Below, one piece after another: positions 35,308-44,056 of a stretch of 64,000 nucleotides of DNA. The stretch is from Nitrospirota bacterium (GTDB taxonomy: Bacteria > Nitrospirota > Leptospirillia > Leptospirillales > Leptospirillaceae), in NCBI GenBank assembly GCA_027314645.1, contig DAHVAL010000002.1, forward strand, positions 124,001 to 188,000. The letters are read 5' to 3'. The notes beneath the pieces were generated by a model. It searched no databases and had not been told where the DNA came from. It worked only from the letters and a program-made list of their open reading frames with translations. Made by a program: the position numbers and the translations under genes. Each line of letters starts with the position of its first letter. The stretch's first letter is position 1.

Positions 35308-36376
35308 ACCCGTTTACAACATTCAGCGGTCCTACGATGACAATTACCGGGAGGGCCCTGTCTTTCGGGGGCGCATTCCAGAACACATCCCCAATGGCCC
35401 TCCTGTGTCCTTCCTGGGAATCCCGGCAAACAGCAGGCTGGGCATCCCGGCAGGGCCTTTACTCAACTCGGAGTGGATCGAGTTCTACGCCTCCATGGGC
35501 TTCGACCTTCTCGTATACAAGACAGTCCGGACCCATCCCCACCCATCATACCCTCCCCCCAATTGCCTCTATGTCGCTGTTGAGGGGGATCTCTCCCCCG
35601 AGTCGCTTAACAGGCCGATCATCGGACTCCCTTACAAGGACCCGAAATCTATGCGGGATATCACGATCACCAACTCCTTCGGAATGCCAAGCAAGGCGCC
35701 CTCTGTGTGGCAGGAGGACGTGTCGCGAGCCCTTAAGAGAATCGCGCCCGGTCAAGTATTGATCGTGAGTGTTGTCGGGACAGAACGCGAGGGGGAGTCG
35801 ATCGCAGGAAATTTTGCCCGGGCGGCAAGGATGGCGCAAGAAGCCGGGGCCATGGCGATCGAAGTCAATTTTTCCTGCCCGAACGTCAAGGGAACAGAAG
35901 GACAAATCTTTCAAGACCCCCAAAATGCCGGTTGGGTGGCCAAAACCGTCCGGGAAGCGATCGGCCCTGAAATGCCGCTCATCGTAAAAATCGGCTATCT
36001 CGACACCGATGCCCAAGCCGAGACCCTGCTCAAATCGATTGCTCCTTATATTCATGCCGTTTCTGCGATCAACACTCTCTCCGCAACCGTCATCAACCCG
36101 GAGGGGCGATCGGCACTTCCTGGCCCCGGACGTGAAAAATCCGGAATTTGCGGAAATGGGATACGCAGGGCGGCCCTTACGGTCGTCAATCGACTTTCCC
36201 GGGCCATCTCTTCGATGAAATTCCCTGTCTCTCTCATCGGAGTGGGGGGAATCATGACCGTGGAAGATTACGATCTTTTCCGTGCTTCAGGAGCCGATTT
36301 TGCCATGACCGCAACGGGGGCTATGTGGGATCCTTACTTGGCCTACCATCAAAAACAGCAAAACCTTCGCGAGTAA
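35294..36376 (+). CDS. Dihydroorotate dehydrogenase-family protein
   Basis: 360 residues of flavin-dependent TIM-barrel protein. Family marks are Gly-Ile-Pro-Ala-Gly-Pro-Leu near residue 50, Thr-Asn-Ser-Phe-Gly-Met-Pro, Asn-Phe-Ser-Cys-Pro-Asn-Val near residue 195 and the Gly-Val-Gly-Gly-Ile phosphate loop near the C-terminus. The TTG start sits 6 bases after AAAGGAG and overlaps the thrB stop. It could be the pyrimidine enzyme PyrD or a related dehydrogenase. The N-terminus is longer than usual, so I leave the symbol open. Confidence 0.82.
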   Translation: MQIPEPVYNIQRSYDDNYREGPVFRGRIPEHIPNGPPVSFLGIPANSRLGIPAGPLLNSEWIEFYASMGFDLLVYKTVRTHPHPSYPPPNCLYVAVEGDLSPESLNRPIIGLPYKDPKSMRDITITNSFGMPSKAPSVWQEDVSRALKRIAPGQVLIVSVVGTEREGESIAGNFARAARMAQEAGAMAIEVNFSCPNVKGTEGQIFQDPQNAGWVAKTVREAIGPEMPLIVKIGYLDTDAQAETLLKSIAPYIHAVSAINTLSATVINPEGRSALPGPGREKSGICGNGIRRAALTVVNRLSRAISSMKFPVSLIGVGGIMTVEDYDLFRASGADFAMTATGAMWDPYLAYHQKQQNLRE

Positions 36377-36451
36377 AGTCGGCGATTGTATGAGCGGCAA
36401 TACTTCGGCGATGAGGGAATTTTCCGGAAAATCCTGTGACGAAACGAGGAA

Positions 36452-37900
36452 TCAGGCGGAGAAATCAGTTTTTTCAGCCTCCAGAAAATAGGAGGCGACC
36501 TCTTTACGATACGTTTTGAAGGGGTCGAGCATGTAGAGAATTTCTCCGCTCTCGACCTGGACCCCAAACCATTGGATGATGTAGTCATGGTAGGTGCGTC
36601 CGGAGTGACCCTTCAAAATCCGGTGAACGGCCTCCGACCTTCCCTGGGCCCTGGTCCCTGCCGGGCCATCCTCGGTGGCGGCCCGTACCGCCGTCGGCGA
36701 GACGAGTCGCCGATGCACGCCATCCTCTTCCAAGGGAAAGAAGAGACCTCTGACTTGATCAAGGTCGTGGTAGGCCAAATCCAGACTTTCCATCCACGGA
36801 TCATCCCAAGAAAGGTTTTCAGCCTGCCGGAACGCGTCCAAGAGAACATATTTCTGAGCCCAATCAATCCGGTCGGATACGAGGGAGGGGTCTTTCTTCT
36901 CCAAATCGGTCAAAATTTCCTTCCATGCGTCCAGAACCCAGTCCGTATCGTCGTTCTCTCCCCGAAAAGCCCTTTCCGCCGCGTCAAAAAACCTCCACTG
37001 AATATCGATGGCTCCGACCACGCCCTCGTCGTTGACCTCGAGCGGCCAATTCATCGACATATCATGCGAAATGGCCCGGACGGCTTGAACGGGATCGCTG
37101 ACCGGGATCCAGGGCGCCTGCCCACGTTCGATCAGGCCAAGGACCAGCCTTGTGGTTCCAACCTTCAAGGCAAAAGCGAATTGTGACATGTTGGAATCAC
37201 CCAGCAGCAAGTGAATCCGCCGAAACTGAAGAGGGTCCGCCAAGGGTTCATCCCGCGTGTTCACGATCGAGCGATTCATCTGAACCCATTGATAAAACTT
37301 GTTGACGACATAATCTGCGCGCTGGGATATCTGGAATGGAATCGATCGAATTTCATCGTCGAGCGTAATCAGACTGTCATTAATAATGGACGCTCCGACC
37401 CGTCCGGCCCCGGAAAAAATCTGGCGCGTGGCCAAAAAGGCCACCAGCGGATCAAGCCCCTTTTCATTGAATGGAAAACTTCGAGGAACCGAATAATTTT
37501 CATGGGATCCGAAGGTCGCAAGGGTCTGATGATCGATATTGTTCTTGATGAAGGAAACATTGTTGGAGAGCCCCAACTCGCGGAGGGCATCCTCCAGAAG
37601 CAAGTCCCCTGCCCTGTCCATGGCGACCATGTCATGAATGGTCCCGCATTCCGGGGAGGCATATTCGACATGTCCCATATCGATGTACAATCGTCCCCCA
37701 TTTTTCAGGAATCCGCCGTTTCCCGGAGGCTCGTCATAGGCCCGTTGATGCAAATCGATCAATCCGGTCTTTTTCTCAAAGAACAGATAATCCCGAACCC
37801 GTCGAAAGAGCTCTTCCTGGCGGATCATGGAAGATCCCCGTCCTTCGCTGTCCCTGATCAAGAGCCCATATTCCGTTTCAATTCCGCAGAGGAACCTCAC
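36452..37900 (-). CDS. pafA: Pup/UBact ligase PafA
   Basis: This glutamine-synthetase-fold ligase attaches the small modifier to lysines of target proteins. At 482 residues it starts Gly-Ile-Glu-Thr-Glu-Tyr-Gly. The catalytic region Gly-Gly-Arg-Leu-Tyr-Ile-Asp-Met-Gly-His-Val-Glu-Tyr lies near residues 67-79 and matches PafA (Arg-Leu-Tyr-x-Asp) rather than Dop (Phe-Tyr-x-Asp-His). Asp-Ser-Asn-Met-Ser and the C-terminal helical domain follow. The GTG start overlaps the prcA stop. It is the last gene of the proteasome locus, as in actinobacteria. Confidence 0.92.
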   Translation of the reverse strand: MRFLCGIETEYGLLIRDSEGRGSSMIRQEELFRRVRDYLFFEKKTGLIDLHQRAYDEPPGNGGFLKNGGRLYIDMGHVEYASPECGTIHDMVAMDRAGDLLLEDALRELGLSNNVSFIKNNIDHQTLATFGSHENYSVPRSFPFNEKGLDPLVAFLATRQIFSGAGRVGASIINDSLITLDDEIRSIPFQISQRADYVVNKFYQWVQMNRSIVNTRDEPLADPLQFRRIHLLLGDSNMSQFAFALKVGTTRLVLGLIERGQAPWIPVSDPVQAVRAISHDMSMNWPLEVNDEGVVGAIDIQWRFFDAAERAFRGENDDTDWVLDAWKEILTDLEKKDPSLVSDRIDWAQKYVLLDAFRQAENLSWDDPWMESLDLAYHDLDQVRGLFFPLEEDGVHRRLVSPTAVRAATEDGPAGTRAQGRSEAVHRILKGHSGRTYHDYIIQWFGVQVESGEILYMLDPFKTYRKEVASYFLEAEKTDFSA

Positions 37901-38649
37901 CGGCCCATATCCTCGGGGTGAATGACCTTTTTGACCCTCGCGGGAGAGGTTCTGTCAAGCAACACCCCCTCCCAGCTTTTTTCTTTGAAAAGCCTGGATT
38001 TGCACTCCTCGAGCTTATCGGGGGTGATCACATTGCCCGACCCATCCATTCCCAGCTCTTCCTGCGAATACAAAATTTCCATGAAAACGCGAGATAATAC
38101 CGGAAGAACTTCATCGAGCGTCCGGTCCTTGGGAGGAAGTCTTTCCTCCAGCAACCCGTCCATTTTTGACGACATTTCATCCGAAGGCGCCAGGACAGTC
38201 AGCCCTTTCGAACGTTGCAGGTTTCCATCGAACGACACCTGGAGAAAAAGGTCCTCCTTGGAGGATTGACCGACTTCTGCCAAAAGAACATCGAGAATCA
38301 GAGGGGGAGCCGCAATGTCTTCAAATGCCGCCTTCAATCTGGGAGCGATGCCGAACAGGGCGAGTCGCTCGATGCTTACGTCGAACGCAGAACGCTGGTA
38401 ACCTTCGACATGAGCCATATTCAGGAGCAGTTCCCTCACCGTTTCCAAATCAGCCGGATGGCCGATCCCTCCCATGGCAATCCGATCATATATCTCGTAG
38501 AGTTTCGGATTCTGCCGGTGGAAAGTGGCGAGCAAAATTCCTTCTCTGACGGAAAGGCCCACCACCGGGGTGGCCCGGTTAATTTGTTCGGCAATGTAGT
38601 CCCGCCGCTGGTGGATGGCGTCAATCCAACGGTAGGGCTCATCGAACAC
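37897..38649 (-). CDS. prcA: Proteasome alpha subunit
   Basis: 250 residues forming the outer, gating ring of the 20S core. The N-terminus carries Arg-Arg-Asp-Tyr-Ile-Ala-Glu-Gln-Ile-Asn-Arg-Ala, then Val-Val-Gly-Leu and Lys-Leu-Tyr-Glu-Ile-Tyr-Asp-Arg-Ile-Ala, as in actinobacterial PrcA. There is no catalytic threonine. The GTG start overlaps the prcB end by 11 bases, so the two subunits are translationally coupled. Confidence 0.9.
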   Translation of the reverse strand: MFDEPYRWIDAIHQRRDYIAEQINRATPVVGLSVREGILLATFHRQNPKLYEIYDRIAMGGIGHPADLETVRELLLNMAHVEGYQRSAFDVSIERLALFGIAPRLKAAFEDIAAPPLILDVLLAEVGQSSKEDLFLQVSFDGNLQRSKGLTVLAPSDEMSSKMDGLLEERLPPKDRTLDEVLPVLSRVFMEILYSQEELGMDGSGNVITPDKLEECKSRLFKEKSWEGVLLDRTSPARVKKVIHPEDMGR

Positions 38650-39448
38650 GCATCACCTCATTTCGGTATATGGTGGAAATGGCTTCTTCCTCGATTGTCT
38701 CAAGAGACTCGGGGGTCAGGAGCTTGATGAGAGGCCAAATGGGATCCTGGCCACCGACTCCCCCGGTCGCCGAATCAAAATATGAGGCTGTTTCAAGAAG
38801 CCGGAGAGCCAACAGGATGGCTTCGTCCCTCGACAATTCCCGAAGAGGCCGGGGGCTCCAACGATCAAGGTATCGAAGGATTCCCTGCACTTCGGGCGAT
38901 CCAGACCCCCCGACCGAAAACTCGACCCCTTCAAAATGAGCCCCCAGAATATCGTAGAAAAAGATACGAACGACCCTTGTCGCTCCATCTCGAGCGATGA
39001 ACAGGGGGGCCACCGCCCCGATCCCCTCCACGGCCATTGGAAGATTTTCCTTGAGAAGCTGGGCAAGGATCCGCACCTTTCCTTCGAGGGAAATATCCGT
39101 CAATTGGCTCCTTCGATAGTATTTAAGGGAATGGTCAAGAACCCGCCCCATCTCCAAGGCCATGGCCGGGGATCCTGAAATGGCAAGCAATGCCGAGTCA
39201 TCAATTTCCAAGACCTTATCGACCCGGTTGGACATAATTCTATTCGAGGCGGTTGCGCGACGGTCTCCGGCCACCAGAACCCCATCCTTGAAATGAAAAG
39301 CCAGGATCGTCGTTCCGTGGGCAACCCCCGAAAGGGGTCTTCCCTCGTCACTTTTTATCCTGAACCAGGGCTGATCCTTTTTTATGAGGTCCGGAAAGAA
39401 TCCCGGCCGCGGGAATGAAAACGCCTCCCCCTTATTTTCCATTCTCAA
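38639..39448 (-). CDS. prcB: Proteasome beta subunit (catalytic)
   Basis: 269 residues. A 45-residue propeptide should be cleaved before Thr46 in His-Gly-Thr-Thr-Ile-Leu, exposing the N-terminal nucleophile. Gly-Asp-Arg-Arg-Ala-Thr (with the conserved Asp), a downstream Lys and Ser-Gly-Ser-Pro complete the active-site frame. The start is either TTG at 39448, with GGAAAAG upstream, or ATG two codons later. It lies 36 bases after the modifier gene. Confidence 0.94.
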   Translation of the reverse strand: MRMENKGEAFSFPRPGFFPDLIKKDQPWFRIKSDEGRPLSGVAHGTTILAFHFKDGVLVAGDRRATASNRIMSNRVDKVLEIDDSALLAISGSPAMALEMGRVLDHSLKYYRRSQLTDISLEGKVRILAQLLKENLPMAVEGIGAVAPLFIARDGATRVVRIFFYDILGAHFEGVEFSVGGSGSPEVQGILRYLDRWSPRPLRELSRDEAILLALRLLETASYFDSATGGVGGQDPIWPLIKLLTPESLETIEEEAISTIYRNEVMRVR

Positions 39449-39484
39449 TGGCTTTTCCTTTCCTGTCCCGACCTGTTGACGAAG

Positions 39485-39712
39485 CTATTCTCCCGTCCTC
39501 TGACGATAGCGCTCCGATTGTTTGGGGTCCACCTTCCGCATGCGATCCATCATGCGATCTTTTAATGGCTTGGGATCAAGATTCTTTGGAGATGGTCCCT
39601 CCGGAGTTCCTCCCTTCTTGGAAGGGAAAGGAACCCTCTCCTGTTCATCCAAGCCGATCGCCTCAAGGTGGTGAGAATATAAATGAAAGGGTTGCTCAGC
39701 CGAGAAATTCAT
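39485..39712 (-). CDS. ubact: Pup/UBact-like protein modifier ending in Arg-Thr-Gly-Glu
   Basis: A small, hydrophilic, probably disordered protein. The last residues Arg-Tyr-Arg-Gln-Arg-Thr-Gly-Glu match the Arg-(Thr/Ser)-Gly-(Glu/Gln) tail published for UBact, a Pup-like modifier of Gram-negatives including Leptospirillum. The preceding Met-Arg-Lys-Val-Asp-Pro helix is also typical. The ATG (75 residues) has a strong GGGAGGAGG site. A TTG at 39652 would give a more usual length of about 55 residues. Position between dop and prcB is the same as pup in actinobacteria. A C-terminal Glu needs no deamidation before ligation. Confidence 0.88.
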   Translation of the reverse strand: MNFSAEQPFHLYSHHLEAIGLDEQERVPFPSKKGGTPEGPSPKNLDPKPLKDRMMDRMRKVDPKQSERYRQRTGE

Positions 39713-39849
39713 GACCTTTGCCTCCTCCCTTTAAATAATAGTGGGTTAGACTGGTTGATTGTCCCCTTGGTCAGGGAGCCAGACCGAGAAACGAGGAACC
39801 ATTGCCTTTCCTCTCCGGCGCATTTAGAAGGGATCTTAAAAAGCCCCTC

Positions 39850-41391
39850 TCACAAGGACGCCTTGAGAAGGCGCTCAAGATCTTCCTTGCCCTTGCAACA
39901 CCCGATCTGGTTGCAAAGGAGCAAAACTGCATTCTTATCCAGCTCCTGAAAGAGAGGCAATTTTAGGGTCATCCCATTGGTAAAATGGATCCGCTCCCAC
40001 CCGGCATCCCGGATCTCCCCTTCAAATCGACGAATAATGGCAGCTCTGACCGGCGCCCTTCCATAGGAAGGGGGATGGAGGGTGGCTCGCTCCACATCCC
40101 TTGGATCGGTGAGCCGTCGAATGCGGCCTTCTTCTTCCATAGGCCAAAACATTCCTTCGTCGGAATCGAGGTCATGGTAGGCAAGGTCGAGACTTTGAAG
40201 CCACGGGTCCCCGTCCTGAATCCCCTCTTCCGCACAAAAAAGATCGAGAAGCTGGCGTTTGGCGACCCAATCCACCCGGTCCGAAAGGAGATGCGGGTTT
40301 TTCCTGTAGTCGGAGGACGCCTTCTTCCACTCTTCCAGGACCCAGCGATCTTCCCCTTCATCCGCGAACGCCTCGGCCAACGAAAGGTAAACCTCCAGGA
40401 TCTCCATGGAAGACATTGTTCTTCCATCGATAAGCTTAAGGAGGGCATTTCCATTTTCAGCCCTCGAAACCTGACGGAACGCATGAACAGGATCTTCAAG
40501 AACCGGGGGACCCCATGAGGGGGTTGACGCGATCCCCGCAAGAACAAGCCGCGACATACCGATCTTCATGGCGGTCTGCCACTCCGACATATTCGCATCC
40601 CCGCAAATCAGATGAAGGCGACGGTAGAGCGTTGGTTCGGCGTGAGGTTCATCCCTGCTGTTGACGACAGGACGATGGTGCATGGTGTCCACACCGATCC
40701 GCTCCTCTATGAAATCCGCCCGCTGGGATATCTGAAAGAAACCCTTTGAAAGCCCATCCTCTCCTTCCCGCCCAACCTTCCCCGCTCCAAGAAAAAGGGA
40801 GCGGCACACAAGAAAGGGGGTCATTCCCTCCACGATCCGATCGAACGGGAGGCTCCTGGGAAGAAGATAGTTTTCATGACAGCCATAGCTATGACCATGA
40901 AAATCCGTATTGTTCCGGTAAAGCCCCAGGGATCCCTTCCGGCCGATCTCTTCCTCTCTCGACTTGGCGGCGCTTCTGACAATTTCCGTCCCGGCCCGGT
41001 CATACAGGACAAGATCATGAAGTGTCAGACACTCCGGAGTCGAGTATTCCGGATGGGTATGATCGTTGTAAAAGCGGGCCCCGTTCTGAAGGATGCGATC
41101 GCTCTTTGACTCCCTGAAAGACATAAAGCGACGCCGCTCCGACCGCGAAAATGCCTCCTCCTCTTCGTCCTGGGCCAAACGATCCACTCTGAAGCCCCGC
41201 GCATCAGCGCGTGGATCCTCGGAATCATAAGCCCAAGCGCCAAAGGACTCGGAACGGTAGGCCTTCACAAGGGCCATCGACTCGCTGACAGGATCGGATT
41301 CCTCCTGGTCTTTCCGGATGATCCCAAATTCGGTCTCGATCCCGGCGACGATTTCCCTTGTGGACAGGTTGTGGGTTTTCTTTCCCGGCAT
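39850..41391 (-). CDS. dop: Dop-type deconjugase (PafA/Dop family)
   Basis: 513 residues, a paralogue of PafA. The active region Gly-Ala-Arg-Phe-Tyr-Asn-Asp-His-Thr-His-Pro-Glu-Tyr near residue 105 matches Dop. A longer N-terminal segment before it (Glu-rich, then Arg-Phe-Met-Ser-Phe-Arg) fits the Dop-specific loop. In actinobacteria Dop deamidates Pup and removes it from targets. Here the modifier already ends in Glu, so deconjugation is the likelier job. It lies 17 bases after the ATPase gene. Confidence 0.9.
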   Translation of the reverse strand: MPGKKTHNLSTREIVAGIETEFGIIRKDQEESDPVSESMALVKAYRSESFGAWAYDSEDPRADARGFRVDRLAQDEEEEAFSRSERRRFMSFRESKSDRILQNGARFYNDHTHPEYSTPECLTLHDLVLYDRAGTEIVRSAAKSREEEIGRKGSLGLYRNNTDFHGHSYGCHENYLLPRSLPFDRIVEGMTPFLVCRSLFLGAGKVGREGEDGLSKGFFQISQRADFIEERIGVDTMHHRPVVNSRDEPHAEPTLYRRLHLICGDANMSEWQTAMKIGMSRLVLAGIASTPSWGPPVLEDPVHAFRQVSRAENGNALLKLIDGRTMSSMEILEVYLSLAEAFADEGEDRWVLEEWKKASSDYRKNPHLLSDRVDWVAKRQLLDLFCAEEGIQDGDPWLQSLDLAYHDLDSDEGMFWPMEEEGRIRRLTDPRDVERATLHPPSYGRAPVRAAIIRRFEGEIRDAGWERIHFTNGMTLKLPLFQELDKNAVLLLCNQIGCCKGKEDLERLLKASL

Positions 41392-41408
41392 TTCAGGCGG
41401 ATCCCCGT

Positions 41409-43121
41409 TTATTCTATCGCTCGGATGGATCGGGAGGACAGGGTGTCGGGACGCACTTTTCTAACATCCACGACATCCTGCGCATCAAGGTCGAGAAGGT
41501 TCATCCATTCGAAGGCGATTTCCGTCGGGGGAAGGATGTCTCCTTCGTCATATTCGCATCGCGAAGCCCAAAGAAGATCCTCAAGGGTCAATCCTCCGTT
41601 TTCATTCTCGACTTCCCGAAGAAGGGCTCGTTCCTTGGCCCGGAGAACGATGGATTCAAGAATGGCCCCGCTCACAAGATCAGACCAGTACACAGAAGAC
41701 CGCTTCCCCGACCGGCGAAACACTTCGAAAAGGGAATTCTGTTCGGTTCTGGCAAAAAAACGATCCCGAAAAGCTTCGAGAAGGGCCTCCCGATCGTCCT
41801 TTTGCAATTCTCCCGTGGAAGATTTTTGAATGGGAACATTCGGTCCAAGATGGATCTTTAGAATGTCCAGGGCCGACTCATAGGTCGGCCGGGTGACCTT
41901 GATCTTTCGGTCAATGCGTCCTGGCCGAAGAATTGCCGGATCAATCATCTCAGGCCGGTTGGTCGCCAGGATGACCATCTGGAAGCCTCCTGGTCCTGCC
42001 AAGCCGTCCAGTTCCGCGCAGAACATCGGGACGATGGTATTGTGGATATTAAATCCTCGACCGTTCCGGCGTGTTCCCAGGATCGCTTCGGCCTCATCGA
42101 TAAAGAGGACAGGAAAGTCACCGGATTTCCGGATTTTTTCTCCCTCATCAAAAAGCTCCCGAACGATCCGTTCTGATTCCCCCAACCACATATTCAGAAT
42201 TTCGGGCCCTTTGATATGGAAAAAGACCCCTTTCACCGGCCGTCCTTCTTTCAAGGCCAGTCTATTTGCAATCTCATGGGCGGTCGCTTTCCCGATCAGG
42301 GTCTTCCCGCATCCAGGGGGGCCATGGAGCAGAAAACCCCGAGGAGATTTGAAGGAGTAACGCGAATAGGCCTCCGGATAAAGGAGGGGGTTCAGAATGG
42401 CCTTCTGTATCTCGTGAATGGCGTCTTCTTGGCCGCCAATGGACTCCCACCCGACAGTGGGGACTTCGGCGAGAAGGTAATTTTCTTCCCGCTTCCGGAT
42501 TTTTTCGACCGCGAGCCGCGAGGTGCTGTCAAGACGGACAAAGTCGCCCGTTGACAAGACTTCATCCTTGAGGTGATCGGACCGATCAAGGATCGTCCCA
42601 AGGGTATTGTCCGGACGGTCCGAAGCGATTTCAAGGCGCCCGTCGGGAAACAGTCTTCCAACGCGGACGATGGGCCCTGAAAGATCCGGCCCCACGGTTC
42701 CCAGAATGGAAAGGGCCTCGTTGAGACGAACCCGCTCTCCTTTTTTCAGGGATTCGCTCGGGACCCTCGGATCGACCGTCGCCTGATAATCTCCTCCCCC
42801 GACCGAAACCCAGACCAAGCCGTCGTCCGTCGCTCCGAGACAGGTTCCGATCCGAAAAGCCGGTTTGGTCACTTTTTCGAGAACTTCAGAAAGGCGAGAC
42901 GCTTCATTCTGCATACGCTGCCATTCATTCTCGAATTCCTGAAGCTTCTTTCTGATCCTGTAGGCTTCCCGCATTTCCTCTTCCCGCCCATCAAGAAGGC
43001 GGATCAGCCGCTCCATCGCCGTCACAAGATCGGAAAAAGGTTCCACCCCTTGTCCTTCTTTTTTGTCGCTGCGCGTTTCGGATTCATTGTTTTTTCGATA
43101 AAAGGGGTCGGTCTTGTCCAT
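41409..43121 (-). CDS. arc: Proteasome-associated AAA ATPase (ARC/Mpa)
   Basis: 570 residues: an N-terminal coiled coil (about 30-80), tandem OB domains (about 85-220) and one AAA+ module with Walker A Gly-Pro-Pro-Gly-Cys-Gly-Lys-Thr near residue 270, Walker B Leu-Phe-Ile-Asp-Glu-Ala and a second region of homology with Arg-Pro-Gly-Arg-Ile-Asp. It unfolds modified proteins and feeds them to the 20S core. The C-terminus ends Ser-Ile-Arg-Ala-Ile-Glu, without the Gln-Tyr-Leu (HbYX-like) docking tail of Mpa. Confidence 0.94.
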   Translation of the reverse strand: MDKTDPFYRKNNESETRSDKKEGQGVEPFSDLVTAMERLIRLLDGREEEMREAYRIRKKLQEFENEWQRMQNEASRLSEVLEKVTKPAFRIGTCLGATDDGLVWVSVGGGDYQATVDPRVPSESLKKGERVRLNEALSILGTVGPDLSGPIVRVGRLFPDGRLEIASDRPDNTLGTILDRSDHLKDEVLSTGDFVRLDSTSRLAVEKIRKREENYLLAEVPTVGWESIGGQEDAIHEIQKAILNPLLYPEAYSRYSFKSPRGFLLHGPPGCGKTLIGKATAHEIANRLALKEGRPVKGVFFHIKGPEILNMWLGESERIVRELFDEGEKIRKSGDFPVLFIDEAEAILGTRRNGRGFNIHNTIVPMFCAELDGLAGPGGFQMVILATNRPEMIDPAILRPGRIDRKIKVTRPTYESALDILKIHLGPNVPIQKSSTGELQKDDREALLEAFRDRFFARTEQNSLFEVFRRSGKRSSVYWSDLVSGAILESIVLRAKERALLREVENENGGLTLEDLLWASRCEYDEGDILPPTEIAFEWMNLLDLDAQDVVDVRKVRPDTLSSRSIRAIE

Positions 43122-43200
43122 GAAAAAGCCCTCATGATGGGAGAAAAGAAGCGTCCAGAGGCATTTCTGGCACTTTTGGAAGACTCTGGTCCTCTGTTAC

Positions 43201-43229
43201 ATCCTAAGCCCCCCGGACGCTCTCGTCAA
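43201..43229 (-). promoter_or_regulatory. sigma-70 promoter of the proteasome locus
   Basis: On the minus strand TTGACG (43229-43224) and TAGGAT (43206-43201) are separated by 17 bases, about 80 bases before the ATPase ATG. It lies in the gap after the oxidoreductase gene. Confidence 0.55.
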
Positions 43230-43249
43230 TTTTGGGACAGATGGGCCCA

Positions 43250-43933
43250 TCAGATGTTTTGGAGGATCAGCTCTTCGGGAATCGCCCGCCCTTTCAAGAC
43301 GGAAATCGTTTCCTCAACCATCTCTTTCATTCCGCAGACATACGCCACAGTCTGGTGCAAGGGGTCGCTCTGGGATTGAAGAATATGCTGGACGAATCCT
43401 GAATGACGGTCCCAATGCTCATCCGGGAAAGTCACGGTGATCACAACGTTGACGCCTTGGGCATGCCAGGCGGCAAGCTCCTCTCCAAAATACAGGTGCT
43501 CCGGGGTAAGCGTGCCGAAGTAGAACTCGATCTTCCCGAATTCCTCGCGCCGGCGAAGCGCCTCGAGAATGGTGGAGCGAAGGGGGGCGATGGCCGTTCC
43601 AACCCCCACAAAAAGGAGATTTTTTTCCCGATGAAGGTCGAGCGGAAACCCGTGCCCGAGGGGGCCTTCGAAGGAAATCTTGTCCCCCGGTTGGGCGGAG
43701 AACAGGCGCTCCGACACACCCTTTCCTTTTTTGACGAGGACTTCGGTAAACCTTGTTTCATAGGGCGGGGACGCGATCGCAAAATAGGACCCCTTTTCAC
43801 CCTCCCAAAGGACTTTGATGAATTGCCCCTGGACAAAAGATAAGGGCGCCCCTTCCGGGACAAGGCGGAAGAGTCTTACATCTTCTGCAAAAGGTTCGAT
43901 TGTCTCAATGGTTGCATTGATCACTTCCGCCAT
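43250..43933 (-). CDS. FNR-type FAD/NAD(P)-binding oxidoreductase
   Basis: 227 residues with an N-terminal FAD-binding barrel (Gly-Gln-Phe-Ile-Lys, Tyr-Phe-Ala-Ile-Ala-Ser-Pro-Pro near residue 55) and a NAD(P)-binding domain (Gly-Val-Gly-Thr-Ala-Ile-Ala-Pro near residue 112, Tyr-Val-Cys-Gly-Met-Lys-Glu-Met near residue 198). No [2Fe-2S] domain is attached, so an external partner is expected. The start is the ATG before Ala-Glu-Val-Ile, since the longer frame runs antisense into the RuBisCO-like gene. It is divergent from that gene. Confidence 0.87.
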   Translation of the reverse strand: MAEVINATIETIEPFAEDVRLFRLVPEGAPLSFVQGQFIKVLWEGEKGSYFAIASPPYETRFTEVLVKKGKGVSERLFSAQPGDKISFEGPLGHGFPLDLHREKNLLFVGVGTAIAPLRSTILEALRRREEFGKIEFYFGTLTPEHLYFGEELAAWHAQGVNVVITVTFPDEHWDRHSGFVQHILQSQSDPLHQTVAYVCGMKEMVEETISVLKGRAIPEELILQNI

Positions 43934-43962
43934 GAATCCCCATCCTTTCGTTATGCGTCGGG

Positions 43963-43992
43963 TTGCTTGAATCTGCTCATTTGTCCTATTGT
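43963..43992 (+). promoter_or_regulatory. candidate promoter for the RuBisCO-like gene
   Basis: TTGCTT (43963-43968) and TATTGT (43987-43992) are 18 bases apart, about 60 bases before the start, in the 123-base divergent gap with the oxidoreductase gene. Confidence 0.35.
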
Positions 43993-44056
43993 AAGGGGAA
44001 TAACTCAAAATTCCCATATCCTTCAACCGATCGCCAAGAGTAAAGGACACGTTTCC

